Assembly (NCBI GenBank): GCA_013361075.1
Contig: JABWAJ010000056.1
Location: 1 to 16,289, forward strand
DNA: 16,289 bases
Source: Saprospiraceae bacterium
GTDB lineage: Bacteria > Bacteroidota > Bacteroidia > Chitinophagales > Saprospiraceae
Direction of reading: 5' to 3'
Within the stretch, counting starts at the first letter, position 1. Every line of letters begins with the position of its first letter. Positions 5,049-12,270 of this stretch are shown piece by piece. A program made the position numbers and the translations under genes. Below the pieces are notes generated by a model, which did no database searches, was not told where the DNA came from, and saw only the letters and a list, made by a program, of their open reading frames with translations.

Positions 5049-7907
5049 ATGGCTAACAAAAAACATAAACCGTCTTTCATCGAATCCTTCGCCGAAAAAA
5101 TCGGCCTGATTCCCGATTTGCACAAAGAAACGGCGCCGGCAAATGAGGTCAACCGGCTCACAGAACCCGGAGATTTGACCAAGTTTCCGCCTCCCGACCA
5201 GTGGAATGACTGGAAAGAATACGAAGCCAAAGCCTGGCCCAAAAAAGTAGCAAAACACTACTCCATCGTGCCAACGACCTGCTTCAATTGTGAAAGCGCC
5301 TGCGGCCTGCTGGCTTATATTGACAAAGAAACAAACGAAGTACGGAAGTTTGAAGGCAACCCGTGGCATCCCGGCAGCCGGGGCCGCAACTGCGCAAAAG
5401 GCCCTGCTACCATCAACCAGATTACCGACCCCGACCGCATTCTGTATCCGCTTAAGCGCAATGGCAAACGCGGTGCAGGCCAATGGGACCGGGTCAGCTG
5501 GGATGAAGCCCTCGACGACATTGCAGGGCGCATCCGAAAAGCATTGCAGGAAGGTCGCAACAACGAAGTCGCTTACCACGTCGGACGCCCGGGCCATGAA
5601 GGGTATATGGACCGAGTGTTGCAGGCATGGGGGGTAGACGGCCACAACAGCCACACCAATATCTGCTCTTCCGGCGCACGTTTTGGCTATGCCATCTGGT
5701 ACGGGCACGATCGCCCATCACCCGATCATGCCAATGCTAAAGCCATTATGCTCATTTCCGCACATTTGGAAAGCGGCCACTATTTCAACCCGCATGCACA
5801 GCGCATCATCGAAGGCAAAATGAAAGGCGCCAAACTCATCGTGCTGGACCCGCGCTTGTCCAATACGGCCAGCATGGCTGACTACTGGATGCCGACTTAC
5901 CCCGGCTCGGAGGCGGCACTCTTGCTGGCTATCGCCCGCGAAATCATCATAAACGGCTGGTACAACCGCGATTATGTAGAAAACTGGGTCAACTGGGATG
6001 AATACCTGAAAGCAGTTTACCCCGACCGCCCCTGCACATTTGAAACGTTTATTGAAGTTCTGAAAGAGGTGTACGCAGAATATACCCCCGAATATGCTGA
6101 GGCGGAAAGCGGCGCTACGGCCTCCATGATCCGGGAAGTAGCCAAAGTTATCGGTGAAGCAGGCACGCGTTTTGCTTCGCACAACTGGCGCTCGGCAGGC
6201 AGTGGCAACCTGGGCGGTTGGGCAGTGGCAAGGTGTTTGCATTTCCTGAATGTGCTGACCGGCTCGGTGGGCACAGAAGGCGGCACTTCGCCGAATACCT
6301 GGAACAAATACCATCCTAAGTTTTTTGACCACCCGCCTGCGCAGAAATTTTGGAATGAATTGCATTTCCCGAAGGAATACCCGCTTGCATTTTTTGAAAT
6401 GTCGTTCCTGTTGCCGCATTTCCTCAAGGAAGGCCGCGGCAAAATGGACGTGTATTTTTCGAGGGTATTTAACCCGGTTTGGACCTACCCCGACGGATTT
6501 TCCTGGATGGAAGCTTTTTCAGATGAATCCATGTTCGGGCAACACATTGCGCTGACACCAACCTGGAGCGAAACGGCTTATTTTGCCGATTACGTGCTCC
6601 CCGTGGGCCTGGCTTCCGAACGCCATGATCTGAATACCTATGAAACTCATGCAGGCGTCTGGATTGCTTTTCGCCAGCCGGTGTTGCGCGAAAAAGCACG
6701 CCGGGATGGGAAAAAAATCGAATTTACTTATGAAGTCAACCCCGGTGAAGTCTGGGAAGAAGACGAGTTCTGGATCGAATTGTCGTGGCGAATTGACCCC
6801 GACGGCTCCCTCGGGATTCGCGAGCATTTTATCTCGCCATATCGCCCCGGTGAAAAAGTGACGGTAGACGAATACTACCAGTTCATTTTTGAAAATACCA
6901 AAGGACTGCCTGAAGCGGCTGCAAAAGAAGGCCTGACCGCATTGGATTACATGCGCAAATACGGCGCTTTTTTGGTGGAAGAATCGGTTTACACCAAAAA
7001 CCTGCGCGAGTTGTCGGAAAAAGAACTCGAAGGTGCCGCCATCGAAGGAGGTCGCGTGCGCAAAAAAGGCAAAACGATCGGCGTTGTTCACCAGGGGAAA
7101 ACCGTAGAAGGATTTCCAACGCCTTCCGGCAAAAACGAATTCTTTTCGCAAACGATGATTGACTGGAAATGGCCGGAATACGCCATTCCTGCCTACATCA
7201 AAAGCCATATCCACGAGGAGGAAATGGACCGTTCGAAAGGGGAATACCCGCTCGTGCCAACCTTCCGTCTGCCCACGCTGATTCACTCCCGTTCCGGCAA
7301 CGCCAAGTGGTTGTACGAAATTTCCAACCGCAATCCGATCTGGTTACACCCGGAAGATGCCCGCGCCCTCGGCGTGGATACCGGCGACCTGCTCCGCATC
7401 AATACGGAAATCGGGTATTTTGTAGACAAAGTCTGGGTGACCGAAGGCATGAAACCCGGCGTAGTTGCCTGCTCGCACCACCTCGGCCGCTGGCGCAGGC
7501 CTCAGGATGTGCCCGGCAACCGTTGGGCAACCAATACCGTAAAAATTGAAACCGATGGCCAGGGCGGATGGAGCATGAAAACGATCGAAGACATCCAGCC
7601 GTTTGAAAGTAAGGACGCCGACAGCGCCCGGATTTTCTGGAGTGACGGTGGCGTGCATCAAAACATTACCTTCCCTGTACATCCTGACCCCATTAGCGGC
7701 ATGCATTGCTGGCACCAGAAAGTGCGCCTGGAAAAGGCCCACGCAGGCGATGCCTACGGCGATATTTTTGTGGATACCAAAAAGTCGTTCGAGGTGTATA
7801 AAAAATGGTTGGAAATGGCAAGGCCCGCACCCGGACCCGATGGGTTACGCAGGCCGTTGTGGTTAAAAAGGGCGTTGAGGCCGGCGGAGGAGACGTTTTA
7901 TTTGTAG
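5049..7907 (+). CDS. soeA: Molybdopterin oxidoreductase, likely sulfite dehydrogenase catalytic subunit SoeA
   Basis: A 952-residue member of the DMSO-reductase superfamily. TTCFNCESACGLL supplies Cys78, Cys81 and Cys85, and GRNCAKGP supplies Cys115, for the [4Fe-4S] cluster. Then come the bis-MGD binding domains (DPDRILYPLKR, VSWDEALDDIA, IVLDPRLSNTASMADYWMP) and the C-terminal dinucleotide-binding domain from about residue 731 (LHPEDARALGVDTGDLLRI). SHTNICSSGARFG has Cys206 at the expected molybdenum-ligand position, as in the PsrA/PhsA branch. The N-terminus has no twin-arginine signal, which fits the cytoplasmic SoeA type and argues against periplasmic Psr, Phs or Ttr reductases. SoeA converts sulfite to sulfate. 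Order here is BC then A, split by a decayed toxin-antitoxin pair. The exact substrate remains inferred from topology and neighbours. Confidence 0.8.
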   Translation: MANKKHKPSFIESFAEKIGLIPDLHKETAPANEVNRLTEPGDLTKFPPPDQWNDWKEYEAKAWPKKVAKHYSIVPTTCFNCESACGLLAYIDKETNEVRKFEGNPWHPGSRGRNCAKGPATINQITDPDRILYPLKRNGKRGAGQWDRVSWDEALDDIAGRIRKALQEGRNNEVAYHVGRPGHEGYMDRVLQAWGVDGHNSHTNICSSGARFGYAIWYGHDRPSPDHANAKAIMLISAHLESGHYFNPHAQRIIEGKMKGAKLIVLDPRLSNTASMADYWMPTYPGSEAALLLAIAREIIINGWYNRDYVENWVNWDEYLKAVYPDRPCTFETFIEVLKEVYAEYTPEYAEAESGATASMIREVAKVIGEAGTRFASHNWRSAGSGNLGGWAVARCLHFLNVLTGSVGTEGGTSPNTWNKYHPKFFDHPPAQKFWNELHFPKEYPLAFFEMSFLLPHFLKEGRGKMDVYFSRVFNPVWTYPDGFSWMEAFSDESMFGQHIALTPTWSETAYFADYVLPVGLASERHDLNTYETHAGVWIAFRQPVLREKARRDGKKIEFTYEVNPGEVWEEDEFWIELSWRIDPDGSLGIREHFISPYRPGEKVTVDEYYQFIFENTKGLPEAAAKEGLTALDYMRKYGAFLVEESVYTKNLRELSEKELEGAAIEGGRVRKKGKTIGVVHQGKTVEGFPTPSGKNEFFSQTMIDWKWPEYAIPAYIKSHIHEEEMDRSKGEYPLVPTFRLPTLIHSRSGNAKWLYEISNRNPIWLHPEDARALGVDTGDLLRINTEIGYFVDKVWVTEGMKPGVVACSHHLGRWRRPQDVPGNRWATNTVKIETDGQGGWSMKTIEDIQPFESKDADSARIFWSDGGVHQNITFPVHPDPISGMHCWHQKVRLEKAHAGDAYGDIFVDTKKSFEVYKKWLEMARPAPGPDGLRRPLWLKRALRPAEETFYL

Positions 7908-7919
7908 TAAATTTGGGGG

Positions 7920-9017
7920 ATGAAAATCAACCACCTCCACTACCGTTCCATCTGGCTTCAAAGTGATGCCCTCGTCCAAATCTTCGACCAGTGCCGTTTC
8001 CCGCACGAAATCGAGCTCATGGACCTGCGCTCAATGGAAGATTGCGCGCGCGCCATCCGCGACATGCACGTGCGTGGAGCTCCGCTCATTGGCGCCACAG
8101 CAGCCTGGGGAATGTATTTTGCCGTGCGGGAAGCACCCGAAGGCGTTGAATTTGAAGCACATATCCGGCAGGCCGCCGAATACCTGAACGCGACGCGCCC
8201 AACCGCCGTAGATTTATTCCGGGCGCTGAGGTTGATGCAGGAACAATTGGCGAATGCAGGTGGCAAGGAAAATAAAATCGTGCAGGCCCGCCAAACCGCA
8301 CAATTCATTGCCGATGAAAGCGCCGAACAATGCCGCATGATCGGCGAACACGGCCTGCCGCTCATCGAAGCCATCAGCGCGGCCAAAGCCGGAAACCCCG
8401 TTAACATCCTCACCCATTGCAATGCAGGCTGGTTGGCCTGTGTGGATTACGGCACTGCCACTGCGCCGATTTATGCAGCTTTTGACAAAGGCATTCCGGT
8501 TCATGTCTGGGTAGACGAAACCCGGCCGTTGAACCAGGGCGCGCGCCTGACCGCTTTCGAATTACAGCAACACGGCGTTCCGCACACGGTCATCACCGAC
8601 AATGCTGGCGGCCACCTGATGCAACATGGTCTCGTTGACTTAGTCATTACCGGAACCGACCGCACGACTCGTTGCGGTGATGTAGCCAATAAAATCGGCA
8701 CTTACCTCAAAGCGCTTGCTGCAAAAGATAACGCGGTCCCTTTTTACGTGGCGCTGCCTTCTTCCACCATTGACTGGAGTATGCGGGACGGTGTTGCAGA
8801 AATTCCCATCGAAGAGCGCAGTGCAACCGAAGTTCAGTATATTCAGGGCTGGAAAAATGGCAAAATCGAACAAGTGCTTCTGACCCCGCCAGGCAGCCCG
8901 GCAGCCAACTACGGTTTCGACGTAACTCCGGCAAGACTTATTACCGGATTGGTTACTGAGCGGGGAATTTGCGAAGCAAGCGAGGCTGGATTAACAGCCT
9001 TATTCCCGGAAATCTAA
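7920..9017 (+). CDS. mtnA: S-methyl-5-thioribose-1-phosphate isomerase
   Basis: A 365-residue enzyme of methionine salvage that converts 5-methylthioribose 1-phosphate to the ribulose form. It belongs to the eIF2B-alpha-like fold. Marks are MHVRGAPLIGATAAWGM (49-65), LTHCNAGWLA with catalytic Cys167, WVDETRPLNQGARLTAFEL (197-215), ITDNAGGHLM, GTDRTTRCGDVANKIGTY with catalytic Asp247, and IPIEERS. Length is normal for the family. The ATG lies 12 bp after the soeA stop, with a purine-rich GGGGG right before it, so co-transcription with soeA is likely. No other methionine-salvage gene (mtnB, C, D, K) is in the window. The residue after TTR is Cys in RCGDVANK, where I recall Asn as more common. 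The call is firm. Confidence 0.96.
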   Translation: MKINHLHYRSIWLQSDALVQIFDQCRFPHEIELMDLRSMEDCARAIRDMHVRGAPLIGATAAWGMYFAVREAPEGVEFEAHIRQAAEYLNATRPTAVDLFRALRLMQEQLANAGGKENKIVQARQTAQFIADESAEQCRMIGEHGLPLIEAISAAKAGNPVNILTHCNAGWLACVDYGTATAPIYAAFDKGIPVHVWVDETRPLNQGARLTAFELQQHGVPHTVITDNAGGHLMQHGLVDLVITGTDRTTRCGDVANKIGTYLKALAAKDNAVPFYVALPSSTIDWSMRDGVAEIPIEERSATEVQYIQGWKNGKIEQVLLTPPGSPAANYGFDVTPARLITGLVTERGICEASEAGLTALFPEI

Positions 9018-9028
9018 AAAACATTTAT

Positions 9029-9661
9029 ATGAAACACGCAATCAGCTTATTCCCCGTGTTTTTGCTTTTCGCCTGGACCTGTCGCGGGCAGGATGAAGCT
9101 TTAGTCCGAAAAACGTTCGATCATTACAAAACCTCAATTCTTAATGACAAAGGAGAAGAAGCGGCGCAATGTGTCGACAGCCGAACCATTCAATATTACA
9201 ATGATTTGCTGACCCATGTGAAGACGGCTGATTCGGCAACCGTTGAAAAAATGTCCATTCTGGACAAATTTATGGTTCTTACCATCCGGCATCGGGCAAC
9301 ACAGGACGAAATTCTTTCTTTCGATGGAAAAGGATTGTTGGTTTATGCCATCCAGAAAGGCATGGTGGGTAAAAACAGTGTTTCCAACAATACCATCGGC
9401 GACATTACCATTGATGGAGATTTTGCTAAGGGACAATTGATTGCGAATGGACAAAAAATGCCCGCTTTTTTTCATTTCTACAAAGAAACCGGAATATGGA
9501 AGTTAGATCTGACTGCTCTTTTCCCCTTGGCAACAATAGCATTTAAGGGTATGGCAGCGGATAGCGAACAACCAGAAAATGACTTCCTGCTTCTGTTGCT
9601 TGAAATGGTTAGCGGCAGTAAGCCGGGGTCGGAGATTTGGAAGCCGACCAAAAGCAAATAA
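9029..9661 (+). CDS. Exported protein of unknown function
   Basis: A 210-residue protein I do not recognise. It starts at ATG 9029, 11 bp after mtnA; an upstream in-frame start at 8969 would overlap mtnA and put 20 polar residues before the signal peptide, so I rejected it. Residues 1-21 (MKHAISLFPVFLLFAWTCRG) look like a signal peptide cleaved near the RGQ-DEA boundary. The Cys18 context (AWTC) is a poor lipobox. The mature part is mixed alpha/beta with a run resembling NTF2-like or SnoaL-like folds (ALVRKTFDHYKTSILNDKGE, TIDGDFAKGQLIANGQ, FHFYKETGIWKLDLTALFP). That pattern, a helix at the start and a strand reading GIWKLDL near the end, is common in small scaffold proteins, but this is only a hint. 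The next gene begins 33 bp downstream. Confidence 0.75.
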   Translation: MKHAISLFPVFLLFAWTCRGQDEALVRKTFDHYKTSILNDKGEEAAQCVDSRTIQYYNDLLTHVKTADSATVEKMSILDKFMVLTIRHRATQDEILSFDGKGLLVYAIQKGMVGKNSVSNNTIGDITIDGDFAKGQLIANGQKMPAFFHFYKETGIWKLDLTALFPLATIAFKGMAADSEQPENDFLLLLLEMVSGSKPGSEIWKPTKSK

Positions 9662-9694
9662 TTGACATTTAATTAAATGGATAAAAGTAACTGC

Positions 9695-11203
9695 ATGAAA
9701 AACCTTCTTTCATTCCTGTTATGCCTGGCAACAGCATTAAGTTTTGCGCAAAAAGCCCCACTTACGGGCTACGCCAAACAGCTCAAAGAATTCGATGCTT
9801 ATGTAGAACAAGCCCGGCAGGCCTGGAAAACGCCTGGTCTGGCAGTAGCTGTCGTCAAAGATGGACAGGTTCTTTTTACCAAAGGATATGGCGTAAAACA
9901 ATTGGGGCGGCCCGAACCAGTAGATACAGAAACCCTCTTCACCTGTGCCTCTACTACCAAAGCGATGACTGCCGTTTGCATGGGCATACTGGTTGATGAA
10001 GGCAAAGTCAAATGGGATGATCCGGTGATCAATTACCTGCCGGGGTTTCAGTTGTATGACCCTTATGCGACGCGCGAATTAAAGGTCAGAGACCTTTTTC
10101 TACACAACAGCGGAGTTGGGAATTCAGATTTTCTCTGGGCGGGCATGAAGGTTTCTTCCGACGAAGTACTTCAAAAAATGCGCCTGGTGAAACCTTCCTA
10201 TTCGCTGCGGTCCGGCTTCATCTACCAAAACATCTTTTATCTTGTTGCCGGCGAAATCATAGAAAAAGCAAGTGGCCAGCCCTGGGAGGAATTCATCCGG
10301 AAACGCATCTTCGAACCCCTGAAAATGAGCCGAACCCGGCCCACCCGGGCAGCAGCTGCCAGCGATCCCAACCAAACCAGTCCGCACTATCTGGTAAATG
10401 GCAACATCCAGGTCATTGAAAATACCAGTGCCGACGAGATTGGCCCTGCCGGTTCGGTGTGGTCGTCCATTGGCGACATCAGCAAGTGGGTGTTGTGCAT
10501 GCTGGACAGCAGCAAATATGAAGGTGGCCGCCTTTTGCAACCGGCTACCTTCCGGGAAATGTTCAGGCCGCAAACGCTGGTGCCTGCCAGCCAGTTTTAT
10601 CCAACCCAACAACTCACTAAACCCAACTGGACCACTTATGCGCTGGGGTGGTTTCAACACGATTACAAAGGCAAAAAAGTAAATTTCCACACCGGAAGTT
10701 TAGCCGGTGCCATTGCCATTCATGGGCAAATGCCTGAAGAACGCATAGGAGTTTATGTTTTCGGAAATTTTGACCATGCAGAAGTACGCCACGCATTGAT
10801 GTACAAAGCGTTCGACCTGTTTGCGCTGGGCGGTAACCGCGACTGGAGCACTGAAATGCTGAAACTCTACGACGGCCTTCGGGAGCGCGGCGAAAAAGCG
10901 CAAAAAGATATGGAAACCAAACGCGTCGCAAACACCCGGCCTTCGCTGCCTTTACAAGCCTATACCGGCACCTATACCGACCCGCTTTATGGAGAGGTAC
11001 AGGTTTCTATTTTGGACAATCAGCTTGTTTTCAACATCAATCAGTTTGTCAAGGCTACGCTTCCTCATTGGCATTACGATACTTTTTACGGCCCGTATGA
11101 AAAAGCCTGGTACGGGAACGCAACAGCGCGGTTTATGCTGAAAACTACCGGGGAAGTAGAAAAACTGGAGTTTGACGGGATGGAGTTTGAAAAAAACAAT
11201 TAG
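9695..11203 (+). CDS. Exported beta-lactamase-like serine hydrolase with C-terminal DUF3471-like domain
   Basis: A class C beta-lactamase/penicillin-binding-protein-fold hydrolase of 502 residues from ATG 9695. The upstream ATG 9677 adds MDKSNC before the signal peptide and is less likely. Residues 1-19 are a signal peptide (MKNLLSFLLCLATALSFAQ). The catalytic motifs are SxxK at Ser86-Thr-Thr-Lys89 (CASTTKAM), YxN at Tyr177-Gln-Asn179, and HTG at 332-334 in place of the lactamase KTG. HTG is usual in the esterase/peptidase members of the family. The last 100 residues or so (YTGTYTDPLYGEVQVSI, LEFDGMEFEK) match the DUF3471-type tail. Such proteins act in the periplasm or outside the cell on esters, D-amino-acid peptides or similar; the substrate is not predictable. 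It should not be read as antibiotic resistance. Its stop lies 11 bp from the stop of the convergent DUF4249 gene. Confidence 0.88.
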   Translation: MKNLLSFLLCLATALSFAQKAPLTGYAKQLKEFDAYVEQARQAWKTPGLAVAVVKDGQVLFTKGYGVKQLGRPEPVDTETLFTCASTTKAMTAVCMGILVDEGKVKWDDPVINYLPGFQLYDPYATRELKVRDLFLHNSGVGNSDFLWAGMKVSSDEVLQKMRLVKPSYSLRSGFIYQNIFYLVAGEIIEKASGQPWEEFIRKRIFEPLKMSRTRPTRAAAASDPNQTSPHYLVNGNIQVIENTSADEIGPAGSVWSSIGDISKWVLCMLDSSKYEGGRLLQPATFREMFRPQTLVPASQFYPTQQLTKPNWTTYALGWFQHDYKGKKVNFHTGSLAGAIAIHGQMPEERIGVYVFGNFDHAEVRHALMYKAFDLFALGGNRDWSTEMLKLYDGLRERGEKAQKDMETKRVANTRPSLPLQAYTGTYTDPLYGEVQVSILDNQLVFNINQFVKATLPHWHYDTFYGPYEKAWYGNATARFMLKTTGEVEKLEFDGMEFEKNN

Positions 11204-11214
11204 CAAACAGCCAA

Positions 11215-12252
11215 TTAATCCCAATAATCCGGCTTTTCCAGCGTCGAATTCGGCAGCCGCGTACAGGTGCAGCACTCCGGAGGAAACGGGCTTGGCACAA
11301 ATCCGGCAACCCCGCAATAAGGATTGATCGTGTACGGCAAAAAGTCGGAAGCCAGGACTTTAACGTGGGTGGTATCTTCTGGTGCTGCATAAAAATAACC
11401 CAGTACCAGCTCTTCCGGATTATTGACATTGATGATGTTTCCCCGGATTGCACCGGGAGGGGCGTCAAAAAAACTGCCGCTCTGGGTCAGCAGCAGGGAT
11501 ACTTTGTTCCAGTATTTAAACGCATCCGGGGTCAGGGTTTCCATGTACAGGTTGAAATAAGCCACTTCCCCAAAAGCTTTATCGGCTTCTTTCACCGCAA
11601 CAAACGGCCTTGCTGCCTCGCCGCGCGCGAGCAAACTCCCGTCCAGTATCGGCAAAAGCTGGTTGCTGAATGTTTGGGTAACATAACAAACATTCGTAGG
11701 ATCAAAAGGCCCGCAATAAACTTCATTAACCTGATAAACATTGTTTATGCGCCACTTGAGAAAAGGCCCCCGGGCAAGGTCGGCCGGAATCTGGACGCTG
11801 GAATACACGTACACAAATTTACTGTTGGCAATGGAAAAAAAGCTGGAATCAGCCTCTATCCTCTGGGGCATGGTCTCCGCCTTTGAAACATAGGTTTTTC
11901 CCCGGCTTTGGATGTGCAGGGTGTAAGTCCGCCCGGAAGTGCCCTGTATCAAATTGCCGGAAAACTGATAGATGCCGGGGGCCGTTTCCGAATACCCTAC
12001 CACCCTGCCTTCGTCGTCCTGGAGGGTAATGGTGGCACCCGTCACGGGCGAAAAATTATCGCTCCGGCCCACAACGCCCGTTTCTGATAAGCGCAGGGTT
12101 TGAACGCCGGCAGAAGCAGACAATTTTCCATCTACCACCAGCAATTTTTCGCCCTCCGTAGGGGTAAATTCCAATGCATCGATACAGGAATGAAAAAAAA
12201 CAGTACCTGAAAGCAAGATGACAGGTATGATCATTGAATGAGTGGTGCGCAT
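11215..12252 (-). CDS. DUF4249-family outer-membrane lipoprotein
   Basis: A 345-residue protein. The N-terminus MRTTHSMIIPVILLSGTVFF followed by HSC gives a hydrophobic signal and a lipobox-like Cys23. Next come EKLLVVDGKLSASAGVQTLR, PVTGATITLQDDEGRVVGYS and a Cys-containing tail ending CTRLPNSTLEKPDYWD, all characteristic of DUF4249. The C-terminal region is rich in Cys (PYCGVAG, PPECCTC). Members sit beside TonB-dependent receptors in Bacteroidota and are thought to help bind ligands at the cell surface, in a role like SusD, though this is not proven. It lies 18 bp downstream of the receptor stop codon, so the two are almost surely one operon. Confidence 0.85.
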   Translation of the reverse strand: MRTTHSMIIPVILLSGTVFFHSCIDALEFTPTEGEKLLVVDGKLSASAGVQTLRLSETGVVGRSDNFSPVTGATITLQDDEGRVVGYSETAPGIYQFSGNLIQGTSGRTYTLHIQSRGKTYVSKAETMPQRIEADSSFFSIANSKFVYVYSSVQIPADLARGPFLKWRINNVYQVNEVYCGPFDPTNVCYVTQTFSNQLLPILDGSLLARGEAARPFVAVKEADKAFGEVAYFNLYMETLTPDAFKYWNKVSLLLTQSGSFFDAPPGAIRGNIINVNNPEELVLGYFYAAPEDTTHVKVLASDFLPYTINPYCGVAGFVPSPFPPECCTCTRLPNSTLEKPDYWD

Positions 12253-12270
12253 AGGTTTTAGAGCTACAAT

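Noticed and set aside
6519..7286. Minus-strand open frame of 255 residues inside soeA
   Set aside because: It is antisense to conserved molybdoenzyme coding sequence and looks like a codon-bias shadow. The same applies to the antisense frames at 5025-5708 and 5718-6419.
5049..7907. Reading the molybdoenzyme as a periplasmic thiosulfate, polysulfide or tetrathionate reductase
   Set aside because: There is no twin-arginine signal peptide at the N-terminus, and the neighbours are sulfide-oxidation genes. It remains the main alternative until a tree is made.
8969..9028. Upstream start for the exported unknown protein
   Set aside because: It would overlap mtnA by 49 bases and place 20 polar residues before the signal peptide; ATG 9029 fits better.
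10124..10690. Minus-strand open frame of 188 residues inside the serine hydrolase gene
   Set aside because: It is antisense to SxxK/YxN hydrolase sequence and has no independent features.
9695..11203. Reading the serine hydrolase as an antibiotic-resistance beta-lactamase
   Set aside because: HTG replaces KTG and there is a DUF3471-like tail, which points to esterase/peptidase-type family members.
11199..11220. Possible shared terminator between the convergent serine hydrolase and DUF4249 genes
   Set aside because: Only 11 bp separate the stop codons, and the AATT-flanked symmetry there is too short and imperfect to call.
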